Shown here: positions 44,031-51,071 of the stretch, one piece after another
Layout: each line of letters begins with the position of its first letter
Position numbering within the stretch: the stretch's first letter is position 1
From: Dyadobacter sp. LHD-138
GTDB taxonomy: Bacteria > Bacteroidota > Bacteroidia > Cytophagales > Spirosomataceae
Length of the DNA: 64,000 nucleotides
NCBI RefSeq assembly: GCF_030929615.1
Contig: NZ_JAVFVU010000025.1
Location: 18,239 to 82,238 of the forward strand
Reading direction: 5' to 3'
Program-made: the position numbers and the translations under genes
The notes under the pieces: model-generated
The model's database searches: none
What the model saw: only the letters and a program-made list of their open reading frames with translations
Told to the model about the DNA's origin: nothing

Positions 44031-44879
44031 TTGCTACGCGTCCCGTCCCACATCAGCGCCCAAGAATTTGAATCCCTCAAGATTCAGGATATGACCTTTG
44101 TGGCCTATCGCAACGAAGTTTATCCCTCCCGCTATGAGGTATTCTTTGAGGAACATGCCGTGATTGTCGTGCTAGAAGGAGAAAAGAAATTCAGCAGCCC
44201 GACACAAGAAGTTTATGTGGAAAAGGGGGATATTCTTTTTATTCAGCGGGGTTTTTACCTGATGTCCGAGTCCATCAATGAATCTTACAAAAGTCTTGTT
44301 TTTTTCTTTGATGAAAAGCTGTTAAAAGAATTTGTAAACCTGCATCCCGAGCTTTTTAACCCGGATGAGACGACCACGGTGCTGGAAAACCCCATTCTAC
44401 CGCTGAAATCGGATGAGAATTTTGAAAAGTTTATTCAATCTGTTTTTCCGTATTTCAAGTCAAGAACGGAGCTAAAAAACCATTTTCTCCGGTTAAAATT
44501 TCAGGAATTATTGCTGCACTTACTGGAGCTGGATAAATCCAAACAACTCAGAGCAAATCTTTACAGTCTTTATATTGGAGAAAAAGTAGACCTGTCCTTT
44601 TTGATGAACAGCTATTATCTCAAACCACTCACTTTAAACGAGCTCGCAAGGTTATCCGGCAGGAGTTTATCCGCTTTTAAACGTGATTTTCAGGAAGAGT
44701 TCAAAACTTCACCAGCACTTTGGCTTAAAAACAAACGTCTGGATTACGCGGACTTTTTGTTAAGAAACAACACCAAAAACGTAACCGAGATCAGCACGGA
44801 AATCGGCTATGAAAGCGTTTCTCATTTTATAAAAATGTATAAGGAAAAGTTTGGGTTTACGCCTAAAAAGCATGGGTAA
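44031..44879 (+). CDS. AraC family transcriptional regulator
   Basis: 282 residues; the start is TTG, 3 nt after the hepT stop, the only start that keeps the full N-terminal cupin-like domain (VIVVLEGEKKFSSPTQEVYVEKGDILFIQRG). The C-terminal AraC double helix-turn-helix is clear: LTLNELARLSGRSLSAFKRDFQEEF...NVTEISTEIGYESVSHFIKMYKEKFGFTPKKH. Its position suggests co-transcription with mntA/hepT rather than with leuC. Ligand and targets unknown. Confidence 0.87.
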   Translation: MLRVPSHISAQEFESLKIQDMTFVAYRNEVYPSRYEVFFEEHAVIVVLEGEKKFSSPTQEVYVEKGDILFIQRGFYLMSESINESYKSLVFFFDEKLLKEFVNLHPELFNPDETTTVLENPILPLKSDENFEKFIQSVFPYFKSRTELKNHFLRLKFQELLLHLLELDKSKQLRANLYSLYIGEKVDLSFLMNSYYLKPLTLNELARLSGRSLSAFKRDFQEEFKTSPALWLKNKRLDYADFLLRNNTKNVTEISTEIGYESVSHFIKMYKEKFGFTPKKHG

Positions 44880-45137
44880 CCGTCTTACCACAAATGGTAC
44901 TCTATCAATCAATTTTTGAAAATTTCCCCGAAATCAATAAAGATTTCCGCTCAAACTATCTCTTCAAACCAAAAACACTATTTTTTGAACGTTTCCCGTT
45001 ATACTTATTTGAAGTATTCTGTGGAAATTTGATTCATGATTTTCTGCTCCGGGGTTATTCCGGTTATAGGGGCTGATTTTTAGTCCGTAAAAGTCATTAA
45101 AAAACAAAATTAGTTACATATTCACCATAAATTGAGA

Positions 45138-46541
45138 ATGAGTAATCAAGCGAGTACCCTGTTTGACAAAGTGTGGGATGCACACGTTGTACGTAAAATT
45201 GAAGACGGCCCGGATGTATTTTTCATCGACCGTCATTTTATCCACGAAGTAACAAGCCCTGTTGCTTTCCTGGGACTTGAAAGCAGAAATATTGGTGTTA
45301 TTTATCCGGAACGTACTTTCGCTACGGCTGACCATAACACACCTACCATCAACCAACACCTTCCGGTTCAGGATCCGCTTTCGGCCAATCAGCTTAAAGC
45401 TTTGGAAACAAACTCGGCGAAATATGGTATTTCACACTGGGGGTTGGGTAATGCAAAAAATGGTATCGTTCACGTAGTAGGGCCGGAAAATGGTATCACA
45501 CTACCGGGAATGACCATCGTATGCGGTGACTCACATACGTCTACGCACGGTGCATTTGGTGCTATTGCCTTCGGTATCGGTACTTCTGAGGTTGAAATGG
45601 TACTTTCTTCGCAGTGTATCATGCAGCCAAAACCAAAGAAAATGCGTGTAAACGTAAATGGTACATTAGGCAAAGCAGTTACACCAAAAGACGTAACGTT
45701 ATATGTTATTTCAAAACTTACAACAGCAGGCGCTACGGGTTATTTTGTAGAATATGCGGGAGATGTTTTTGAAAATATGACCATGGAAGGCCGTATGACG
45801 GTTTGTAACATGAGTATCGAAATGGGCGCTCGCGGTGGTATGATCGCGCCGGACCAGACTACTTTTGATTACATCAACGGTCGCGAACAAGCGCCAAAAG
45901 GCGAGAAATGGGATAAGGCACTGGCTTATTGGAAAACTTTGAAAACAGACGAAGATGCTGTTTTTGACAAGGAATATACTTTTGATGCTGCGGATATTGA
46001 ACCAATGATCACCTACGGAACAAATCCGGGTATGGGTCAGGGTATTTCCCGCAACATCCCTACTGCTGAACAAGTTGAAGGCGGAAAAGCAACCTACGAC
46101 AAATCATTGAACTACATGGGCTTCCATGAAAACGAGTCGATGCTGGGTAAAAAGATTGATTATGTATTCATCGGCAGCTGTACCAACGGACGTATCGAAG
46201 ATTTCCGTGCCTTTGCTTCCATCGTAAAAGGACGTAAAAAAGCAGATAACGTTACGGCATGGGTTGTTCCCGGTTCACATATCGTGGAAGCACAGATCAG
46301 AGAAGAAGGAATTCTTGACATCCTGACCGAAGCAGGTTTTGAATTACGTCAGCCAGGCTGCTCTGCATGCCTTGCCATGAACGATGATAAAATTCCAGCC
46401 GGGAAATATGCAGTCAGTACTTCAAACCGTAACTTCGAAGGCCGTCAGGGCCCGGGAGCACGTACGCTTTTGGCCAGCCCATTGGTTGCAGCGGCGGCGG
46501 CGGTAACGGGCGTTGTGACGGATCCTCGGGAGTTGCTGTAA
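45138..46541 (+). CDS. leuC: 3-isopropylmalate dehydratase, large subunit
   Basis: 467 residues from the ATG (a TTG two codons upstream is less likely). Aconitase-family Fe-S enzyme: GDSHTSTHGAFGAIAFGIGTSEVEMV, FIGSCTNGRIEDFRAFA with a cluster Cys, and QPGCSACLAMNDD with the other two. Isomerises 2- to 3-isopropylmalate; may also act on citramalate for the isoleucine branch. Separated from leuD by a small four-helix-bundle gene. Confidence 0.96.
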   Translation: MSNQASTLFDKVWDAHVVRKIEDGPDVFFIDRHFIHEVTSPVAFLGLESRNIGVIYPERTFATADHNTPTINQHLPVQDPLSANQLKALETNSAKYGISHWGLGNAKNGIVHVVGPENGITLPGMTIVCGDSHTSTHGAFGAIAFGIGTSEVEMVLSSQCIMQPKPKKMRVNVNGTLGKAVTPKDVTLYVISKLTTAGATGYFVEYAGDVFENMTMEGRMTVCNMSIEMGARGGMIAPDQTTFDYINGREQAPKGEKWDKALAYWKTLKTDEDAVFDKEYTFDAADIEPMITYGTNPGMGQGISRNIPTAEQVEGGKATYDKSLNYMGFHENESMLGKKIDYVFIGSCTNGRIEDFRAFASIVKGRKKADNVTAWVVPGSHIVEAQIREEGILDILTEAGFELRQPGCSACLAMNDDKIPAGKYAVSTSNRNFEGRQGPGARTLLASPLVAAAAAVTGVVTDPRELL

Positions 46542-46573
46542 ATAGTAACTTCGGCTGTCGGCGGGGCCGCCCC

Positions 46574-46583
46574 GGCTTTCGGC
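46574..46583 (+). repeat. Inverted repeat arm left of the four-helix-bundle gene
   Basis: GGCTTTCGGC within a GC-rich stretch. Its exact reverse complement lies at 47012-47021 on the other side of the gene, and a third, direct copy lies at 47636-47645 after leuD. Confidence 0.65.
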
Positions 46584-46616
46584 AGTCAGTTGTTTGATCA
46601 TACACACACTTTAATA

Positions 46617-46976
46617 ATGAGAGATTTTAGGAAGTATTCCGTTTGGGAACAAAGCCATAAGCTTGTTCTTGAACTTTACAGATTAACTAAAAATTTCCCG
46701 ACTGAAGAAAAATTTGGATTGACGTCGCAGATAAGGCGAGCTGTTGTCTCAATACCGACTAATATTTCAGAAGGTTGTGGAAAATCAAGTGAAAAAGATT
46801 TTGCACGCTTTTTAGGAATATCATTTGGATCTTGTCAGGAAGTTGAATACTTGACACTATTGGCAAAAGATTTGGATTACTTAAATCAAGACAATTACGA
46901 TCCTCTTTTTCTGGAAATAGTGTCAATCAAAAAGCAGTTATATCATCTTATTAAAAAATTAAACGCCGGAAGTTAA
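46617..46976 (+). CDS. Four-helix-bundle protein (S23/IVS-encoded family)
   Basis: 119 residues from the ATG at 46617 (in-frame upstream codons add nine non-conserved residues). Diagnostic motifs: RKYSVWEQSHKLVLELYRLTKNFPTEEKFGLTSQIRRAVVSIPTNISEGCGK and a C-terminal helix with SIKKQLYHLIKKL. The family was first seen in intervening sequences of 23S rRNA genes and is also scattered between genes in Bacteroidota. Function is unknown. Inserted between leuC and leuD and framed by inverted GC-rich repeats, as though moved as a unit. Confidence 0.88.
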   Translation: MRDFRKYSVWEQSHKLVLELYRLTKNFPTEEKFGLTSQIRRAVVSIPTNISEGCGKSSEKDFARFLGISFGSCQEVEYLTLLAKDLDYLNQDNYDPLFLEIVSIKKQLYHLIKKLNAGS

Positions 46977-47011
46977 CGATGTCTTATTCGGTACAATGCC
47001 GACAGCAGACA

Positions 47012-47021
47012 GCCGAAAGCC
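47012..47021 (-). repeat. Inverted repeat arm right of the four-helix-bundle gene
   Basis: GCCGAAAGCC, reverse complement of the arm at 46574-46583, in a CAGACAGCCGAAAGCCGAAAG context just before leuD. Confidence 0.65.
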
Positions 47022-47036
47022 GAAAGCCCCAATAAA

Positions 47037-47633
47037 ATGGCTTACGATAAATTCACCATATTAAAAAGTTCGGCAGTTCCTTTGCCGATAGAAAACGTTG
47101 ATACCGACCAGATTATACCGGCGCGTTTCCTGAAAGCTACCAAACGCGAAGGCTTTGGAGACAACCTTTTCAGAGACTGGCGTTACAATGGCGACGATAC
47201 CCCGAAACAGGATTTCGTCCTGAACAACCCGATCTACTCCGGAAAAATCCTTGTAGGCGGACGCAACTTCGGAAGTGGATCCAGCCGCGAACACGCTGCC
47301 TGGGCAATCTATGACTACGGGTTCCGTTGCGTTGTATCGAGTTTCTTTGCTGACATTTTTAAAGGTAACTCTTTGAACATTGGTATTTTACCTGTTCAGG
47401 TTAGTGAACCCTTCCTTGATAAAATATTCCTTGCCATCGAAGCAGATCCAAACGCCGAACTTGAAGTAAACCTGCCGGAACAAACGATCACGATCATTAC
47501 GACGGGTGAACAGGAGTCTTTCGATATCAACGGGTACAAAAAACACAATATGGTCAATGGATTTGACGATATTGACTACCTACAGGCGATGAAGAGTGAT
47601 ATCAAGGAATTTGAAGCACAAAGACTATATTAA
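47037..47633 (+). CDS. leuD: 3-isopropylmalate dehydratase, small subunit
   Basis: 198 residues, swivelling domain of the aconitase family. Conserved stretches: PIENVDTDQIIPARFLKATKREGFGDNLFRDWRY and GRNFGSGSSREHAAWAIYDYGFRCVVSSFFADIFKGN. Forms the heterodimer with LeuC. A tract of GCCGATAG repeats follows before the next gene. Confidence 0.96.
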   Translation: MAYDKFTILKSSAVPLPIENVDTDQIIPARFLKATKREGFGDNLFRDWRYNGDDTPKQDFVLNNPIYSGKILVGGRNFGSGSSREHAAWAIYDYGFRCVVSSFFADIFKGNSLNIGILPVQVSEPFLDKIFLAIEADPNAELEVNLPEQTITIITTGEQESFDINGYKKHNMVNGFDDIDYLQAMKSDIKEFEAQRLY

Positions 47634-47635
47634 AT

Positions 47636-47706
47636 GGCTTTCGGCCGTCAGCTATCGGCTATCAGCTTTCCTGCTGCGACCGATAGCCGATAGCCGATAG
47701 CCGGTA
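47636..47706. repeat. GC-rich inverted repeat tract after leuD
   Basis: Begins with a GGCTTTCGGC copy. CTATCGGCTATC (47652-47663) pairs with overlapping GATAGCCGATAG copies (47682-47693 and 47689-47700), and the right arm is three 7-bp CCGATAG units in tandem. It belongs to the same repeat family as the arms around the four-helix-bundle gene and fills nearly the whole gap. Confidence 0.75.
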
Positions 47707-47711
47707 GCCCT

Positions 47712-49295
47712 ATGAGCAAACGCTATATAGAAATAATGGACACGACACTCCGGGATGGTGAACAAACCTCCGGTGTGTCGTTTTCAGCAACAGAAAAGCT
47801 GACAATTGCGCAGCTATTGTTACAGGAAGTAAAGGTTGACCGCATTGAAATCGCTTCGGCACGTGTGTCTGAGGGTGAGTTTGAGGCGGTTAAGAAAATT
47901 ACAAATTGGGCGAATGAGAACGGTTTTATTGATAAAATCGAAGTATTGACTTTTGTAGACGGAGATGCGTCCATCAACTGGATGCTTAATTCCGGCGCCA
48001 AAGTGATGAACCTGCTGACCAAAGGCTCGTTAAATCACCTTACTTTTCAGTTAAAAAAGACCCCGCAACAACATTTCGGGGATATTGAGCAGGTTATAAC
48101 ACTCGCCAAATCAAAAGGAATAAGCTGCAATGTTTACCTGGAAGACTGGAGTAACGGCATGCGTACCTCACGGGATTACGTTTTCGCTGCACTTGATTTC
48201 CTGACCAGACAACCTGTTAAGAGAATTCTTTTACCGGATACATTGGGCATTCTGACACCTTCTGAATCTTACGAATTTGTAAAATCCATTGTTGATCGCT
48301 ACCCTGATCATCATTTCGAATTCCATGCCCACAATGACTACGACCTGAGTATCGCCAACGTCATGGAGGCGATCAGAGCCGGTGCGCACGGACTTCACTT
48401 GACCGTCAACGGTATGGGCGAACGGGCAGGCAATGCTTCGCTGGCCAGTACCATTGCCGTTATCAAGGATTTCATTCCAGAAGTTGAAACTTCCGTTGTG
48501 GAAAGATCTCTTTATAAAATCAGCAAAATTGTTGAAACCTTTTCCGGCATCAGGATTCCATCAAACCGTCCGATTGTCGGCGAAAGTGTTTTTACACAAA
48601 CGGCTGGTATTCACGCTGATGGAGATAAAAAAAACAATCTTTATTTCAGTAATCTGATGCCCGAGCGATTCGGTAGATTGCGGTCTTATGCGCTCGGGAA
48701 AACTTCGGGGAAAGCGAATATTGAGAATAACCTAAAGGATATCGGTATCACGTTAAGTGATGGCGACCTGAAAAAAGTGACACAGCGCATCATCGAGCTC
48801 GGTGACCGGAAAGAGGTGGTTACACCGGAAGATCTTCCTTATATCATTTCCGATGTGCTCGACAGCAGCGCCATCGAGGAAAAGGTTGTGATCCTCAATT
48901 ATGTGTTAACGCACTCAAAAAATCTGAAACCGTCTGCGACCTTGCAGATCACTTTCGGTGACGAGATTTACGAAGAAAATGCACAAGGCGACGGTCAATA
49001 TGATGCCTTTATGAATGCATTAAAAAAGATTTACGCTAAAAAAGGAATTTCATTGCCCATGCTGACGGATTATACCGTCAGGATTCCACCAGGCGGTAAA
49101 ACCGATGCGCTCTGTGAGACGATCATTACCTGGGAAATGAACGGCAAAGATATCAAAACCAGGGGATTGGATTCTGACCAAACGGTGTCTGCGATTCAGG
49201 CAACACAGAAAATGTTGAATTTATTGGGTGTGCCTGCCGCCATTGATTTATCATCCAAACTGGCCGAGGCTAATCCCGAATTTCAGAAAATGTAA
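47712..49295 (+). CDS. cimA: (R)-citramalate synthase (CimA-type, with regulatory domain)
   Basis: 527 residues. DRE-TIM metallolyase domain: MDTTLRDGEQTSGVSFSATEKL, VYLEDWSNGMRTSRDYV, LPDTLGILTP, FEFHAHNDYDLSIANV with the metal-binding HxHN. The sequence around DRIEIASARVSEGE and the TSGVSF loop resemble Leptospira-type CimA more than LeuA. A C-terminal LeuA-type regulatory domain is present (about 400-520: GDGQYDAFMNALKKIY, DYTVRIPPGGKTDALCETIITW). Condenses acetyl-CoA with pyruvate to citramalate for isoleucine. The alternative is a second 2-isopropylmalate synthase. Confidence 0.8.
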   Translation: MSKRYIEIMDTTLRDGEQTSGVSFSATEKLTIAQLLLQEVKVDRIEIASARVSEGEFEAVKKITNWANENGFIDKIEVLTFVDGDASINWMLNSGAKVMNLLTKGSLNHLTFQLKKTPQQHFGDIEQVITLAKSKGISCNVYLEDWSNGMRTSRDYVFAALDFLTRQPVKRILLPDTLGILTPSESYEFVKSIVDRYPDHHFEFHAHNDYDLSIANVMEAIRAGAHGLHLTVNGMGERAGNASLASTIAVIKDFIPEVETSVVERSLYKISKIVETFSGIRIPSNRPIVGESVFTQTAGIHADGDKKNNLYFSNLMPERFGRLRSYALGKTSGKANIENNLKDIGITLSDGDLKKVTQRIIELGDRKEVVTPEDLPYIISDVLDSSAIEEKVVILNYVLTHSKNLKPSATLQITFGDEIYEENAQGDGQYDAFMNALKKIYAKKGISLPMLTDYTVRIPPGGKTDALCETIITWEMNGKDIKTRGLDSDQTVSAIQATQKMLNLLGVPAAIDLSSKLAEANPEFQKM

Positions 49296-49699
49296 GATAG
49301 GCGGGCTGGTGAATTCAGTTACGTCACCCTTTCAGGGTTGTTCCGGGTTGCGTCATTTTTATTTTGCTATAATACTTTCATCCCTTCGGGATTGTTGGTA
49401 ACACATGGATCATACCCCGAAAAGATGAATTTTTTTATGATAAAATTTCCAGATAAAGGGAATACAAAAATGGAATGTCGCTAAAAAATAGAAATTATCT
49501 AATAATGCCTGAACATTCGCTTATAATCCCGAAGGGATGACATTATTATAGAAAAACGGATAAATTATGCCCACGCAAAGTCCCGTAGGGACGACCTGTT
49601 TGGTGCGACATAAGAAGTTTTTAAATTCAAATCAAAACCATAATTAAAGCCGTATCGCTGTATTCAACCGGTTACGGATTGTAAATTTTAATAAACATA
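49296..49699. repeat. Intergenic region with REP-like inverted repeats between cimA and leuB
   Basis: 404 bp without a gene. CATCCCTTCGGGATT (49379-49393) has an exact reverse complement at 49525-49539. Further members of the same style are ACCCTTTCAGGGTTG near 49325 and AGTCCCGTAGGGACGAC near 49578. Together they look like a decayed, palindrome-bounded dispersed element of about 160 bp or more. No convincing terminator or promoter seen. Confidence 0.65.
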
Positions 49700-50770
49700 A
49701 TGAAGAAGAACATCTTAATAGTACCTGGTGATGGTATCGGACAGGAAGTTACAGAAGTTGGGAAAAAAGTCCTTGTAAAAATCGCTGAAAAATTCGGACA
49801 CGAATTCAGCTATGACGAAGCATTGATGGGCCACGTTGCGATTGAAGCAACAGGAAACCCGCTTCCAGACGAAACTTTGGAAAAAATGCGTGCTTCTGAT
49901 GCTATTTTGTTCGGAGCGGTAGGCCATCCTAAATACGATAACGACCCGACTGCAAAGGTTCGTCCGGAACAGGGTTTGCTAAAAATGCGTAAGGAGCTTG
50001 GTTTGTACGCCAACTTACGCCCAATCAAACTTTTCGACGAGCTCCTGGGTGCTTCTTCTATCAAGCCAGAAATCCTTAAAGGTTCTGATATTCTTTTCTT
50101 CCGCGAATTGACCGGCGATATTTATTTCGGAGAAAAAGGCCGTAAAAACGACGGAGATACCGCTTACGACATCGCTGAATACAGCCGTTACGAAGTTGAA
50201 CGTATCGCCCGCAGAGCATTTGAAGCTGCCCGCACACGTGGCAAAAAATTATGTTCGGTTGACAAAGCAAACGTTTTGGAAACAAGCCGGCTTTGGCGCG
50301 AAGTGGTTCAGGCCCTCGCACCTGAATATCCTGATATCACCGTAGAACACCAGTTTGTTGACTCGGCTGCGATGATGCTGATCAAGGATCCACGTCGTTT
50401 TGATGTTGTGGTTACTGCTAACTTGTTTGGTGATATCCTGACAGACGAAGCAAGCCAGATTGCAGGTTCTATGGGTATGCTGGCGTCTGCTTCGGTAGGA
50501 GACAGCACGGGTGTTTATGAGCCAATTCACGGTTCAGGACATGATATCACTGGTATGGGCGTTGCTAATCCAATGGCTTCTGTTCTTTCAGCTGCCTTGT
50601 TGCTTGACATTTCTTTTGGTTTGAAAGAAGAATCAGATGCGATAATTTCAGCAATTGATCAGGTATTAAAAGCTGGTTTCCGTACACGTGATATTGCAGA
50701 TGCTACCACAGCACCGGAAATGATTTTGGGTACTGATGCGATCGGCGAGGAAATCTTAAAACGTATTTAA
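49700..50770 (+). CDS. leuB: 3-isopropylmalate dehydrogenase
   Basis: 356 residues. Isocitrate/isopropylmalate dehydrogenase family: NILIVPGDGIGQEV, ELTGDIYFGEKGR, DKANVLETSRLWREV, the metal-binding NLFGDILTDEASQIAGSMGMLASAS, and GSGHDITGMGVANPMA. Oxidatively decarboxylates 3-isopropylmalate to 2-ketoisocaproate using NAD; beta-methylmalate on the citramalate route is a plausible second substrate. A repeat-filled gap upstream separates it from cimA. Confidence 0.96.
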   Translation: MKKNILIVPGDGIGQEVTEVGKKVLVKIAEKFGHEFSYDEALMGHVAIEATGNPLPDETLEKMRASDAILFGAVGHPKYDNDPTAKVRPEQGLLKMRKELGLYANLRPIKLFDELLGASSIKPEILKGSDILFFRELTGDIYFGEKGRKNDGDTAYDIAEYSRYEVERIARRAFEAARTRGKKLCSVDKANVLETSRLWREVVQALAPEYPDITVEHQFVDSAAMMLIKDPRRFDVVVTANLFGDILTDEASQIAGSMGMLASASVGDSTGVYEPIHGSGHDITGMGVANPMASVLSAALLLDISFGLKEESDAIISAIDQVLKAGFRTRDIADATTAPEMILGTDAIGEEILKRI

Positions 50771-50831
50771 TATAAAAAATTAGATTCATTATAAAATATA
50801 TCTTTTTGTGAATTTTCATTAAGAAGATTTG

Positions 50832-50858
50832 TTGAACCAAAATCTTCTTATTACTTTG
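50832..50858 (+). promoter_or_regulatory. Predicted promoter of the leuA attenuator
   Basis: TTG (50832-50834) then TTACTTTG (50851-50858), a near TAnnTTTG box. TTTG is 18 nt before the AGCGAATTTTCGC element, exactly as upstream of ilvD. Confidence 0.55.
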
Positions 50859-50876
50859 CAGAAGAAAATCGCAGTT

Positions 50877-50889
50877 AGCGAATTTTCGC
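50877..50889 (+). promoter_or_regulatory. Shared palindrome AGCGAATTTTCGC in the leuA leader
   Basis: Identical 13 bases to the element before ilvD, at the same distance from the promoter box. It would form a small hairpin at the transcript 5' end or serve as an operator. Confidence 0.6.
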
Positions 50890-50903
50890 AAGATATATTG
50901 AAC

Positions 50904-50954
50904 ATGAAATCATACGACAATTGCATTTTCCTGCTCATTCAGAGTAACCCGTAA
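50904..50954 (+). CDS. leu leader peptide (attenuator)
   Basis: A 16-codon ORF, MKSYDNCIFLLIQSNP, with Ile, Leu, Leu, Ile codons near the middle, similar in length and layout to the ilvD leader (FILLLIVV there, IFLLI here). Its 5' half (GACAATTGC, 50916-50924) can pair with GCATTGTC (50966-50973), forming the upstream arm of the attenuator. Fewer control codons than the ilvD leader, so support rests on the matching promoter, palindrome, terminator and antiterminator. Confidence 0.65.
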   Translation: MKSYDNCIFLLIQSNP

Positions 50955-50958
50955 CAAG

Positions 50959-51018
50959 GAGAAAGGCATTGTCTCGAATAGATCAAAACCCTTTCTCTCA
51001 ACAGGAAAGGGTTTTATA
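50959..51018 (+). terminator. leuA attenuator: terminator and competing antiterminator
   Basis: Terminator: AAAACCCTTTC (50985-50995) pairs over 11 bp with GAAAGGGTTTT (51005-51015), loop 9 nt, then ATATTGTCTT. Antiterminator: GAGAAAGG (50959-50966) is exactly complementary to CCTTTCTC (50990-50997), which overlaps the first terminator arm. Folding one excludes the other. leuA starts about 55 nt downstream. Confidence 0.75.
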
Positions 51019-51071
51019 TTGTCTTAAAATTAGTAAATTCGTAATTCAATCTTTAATCAAAGTACCCAACA

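Noticed and set aside
45027..45074. Possible third leader peptide (MIFCSGVIPVIGADF) before leuC with Val-Ile codons
   Set aside because: No terminator or antiterminator hairpin follows, and the shared TTTG-N18-palindrome module is absent; likely a chance frame.
44894..45076. 60-codon open frame between the AraC gene and leuC
   Set aside because: No recognisable family, compositional pattern of non-coding AT-rich DNA, and no neighbour coupling.
49508..49543. Short frame MPEHSLIIPKG before leuB as an attenuator leader
   Set aside because: It is created by the inverted repeat itself and is not followed by terminator structures.
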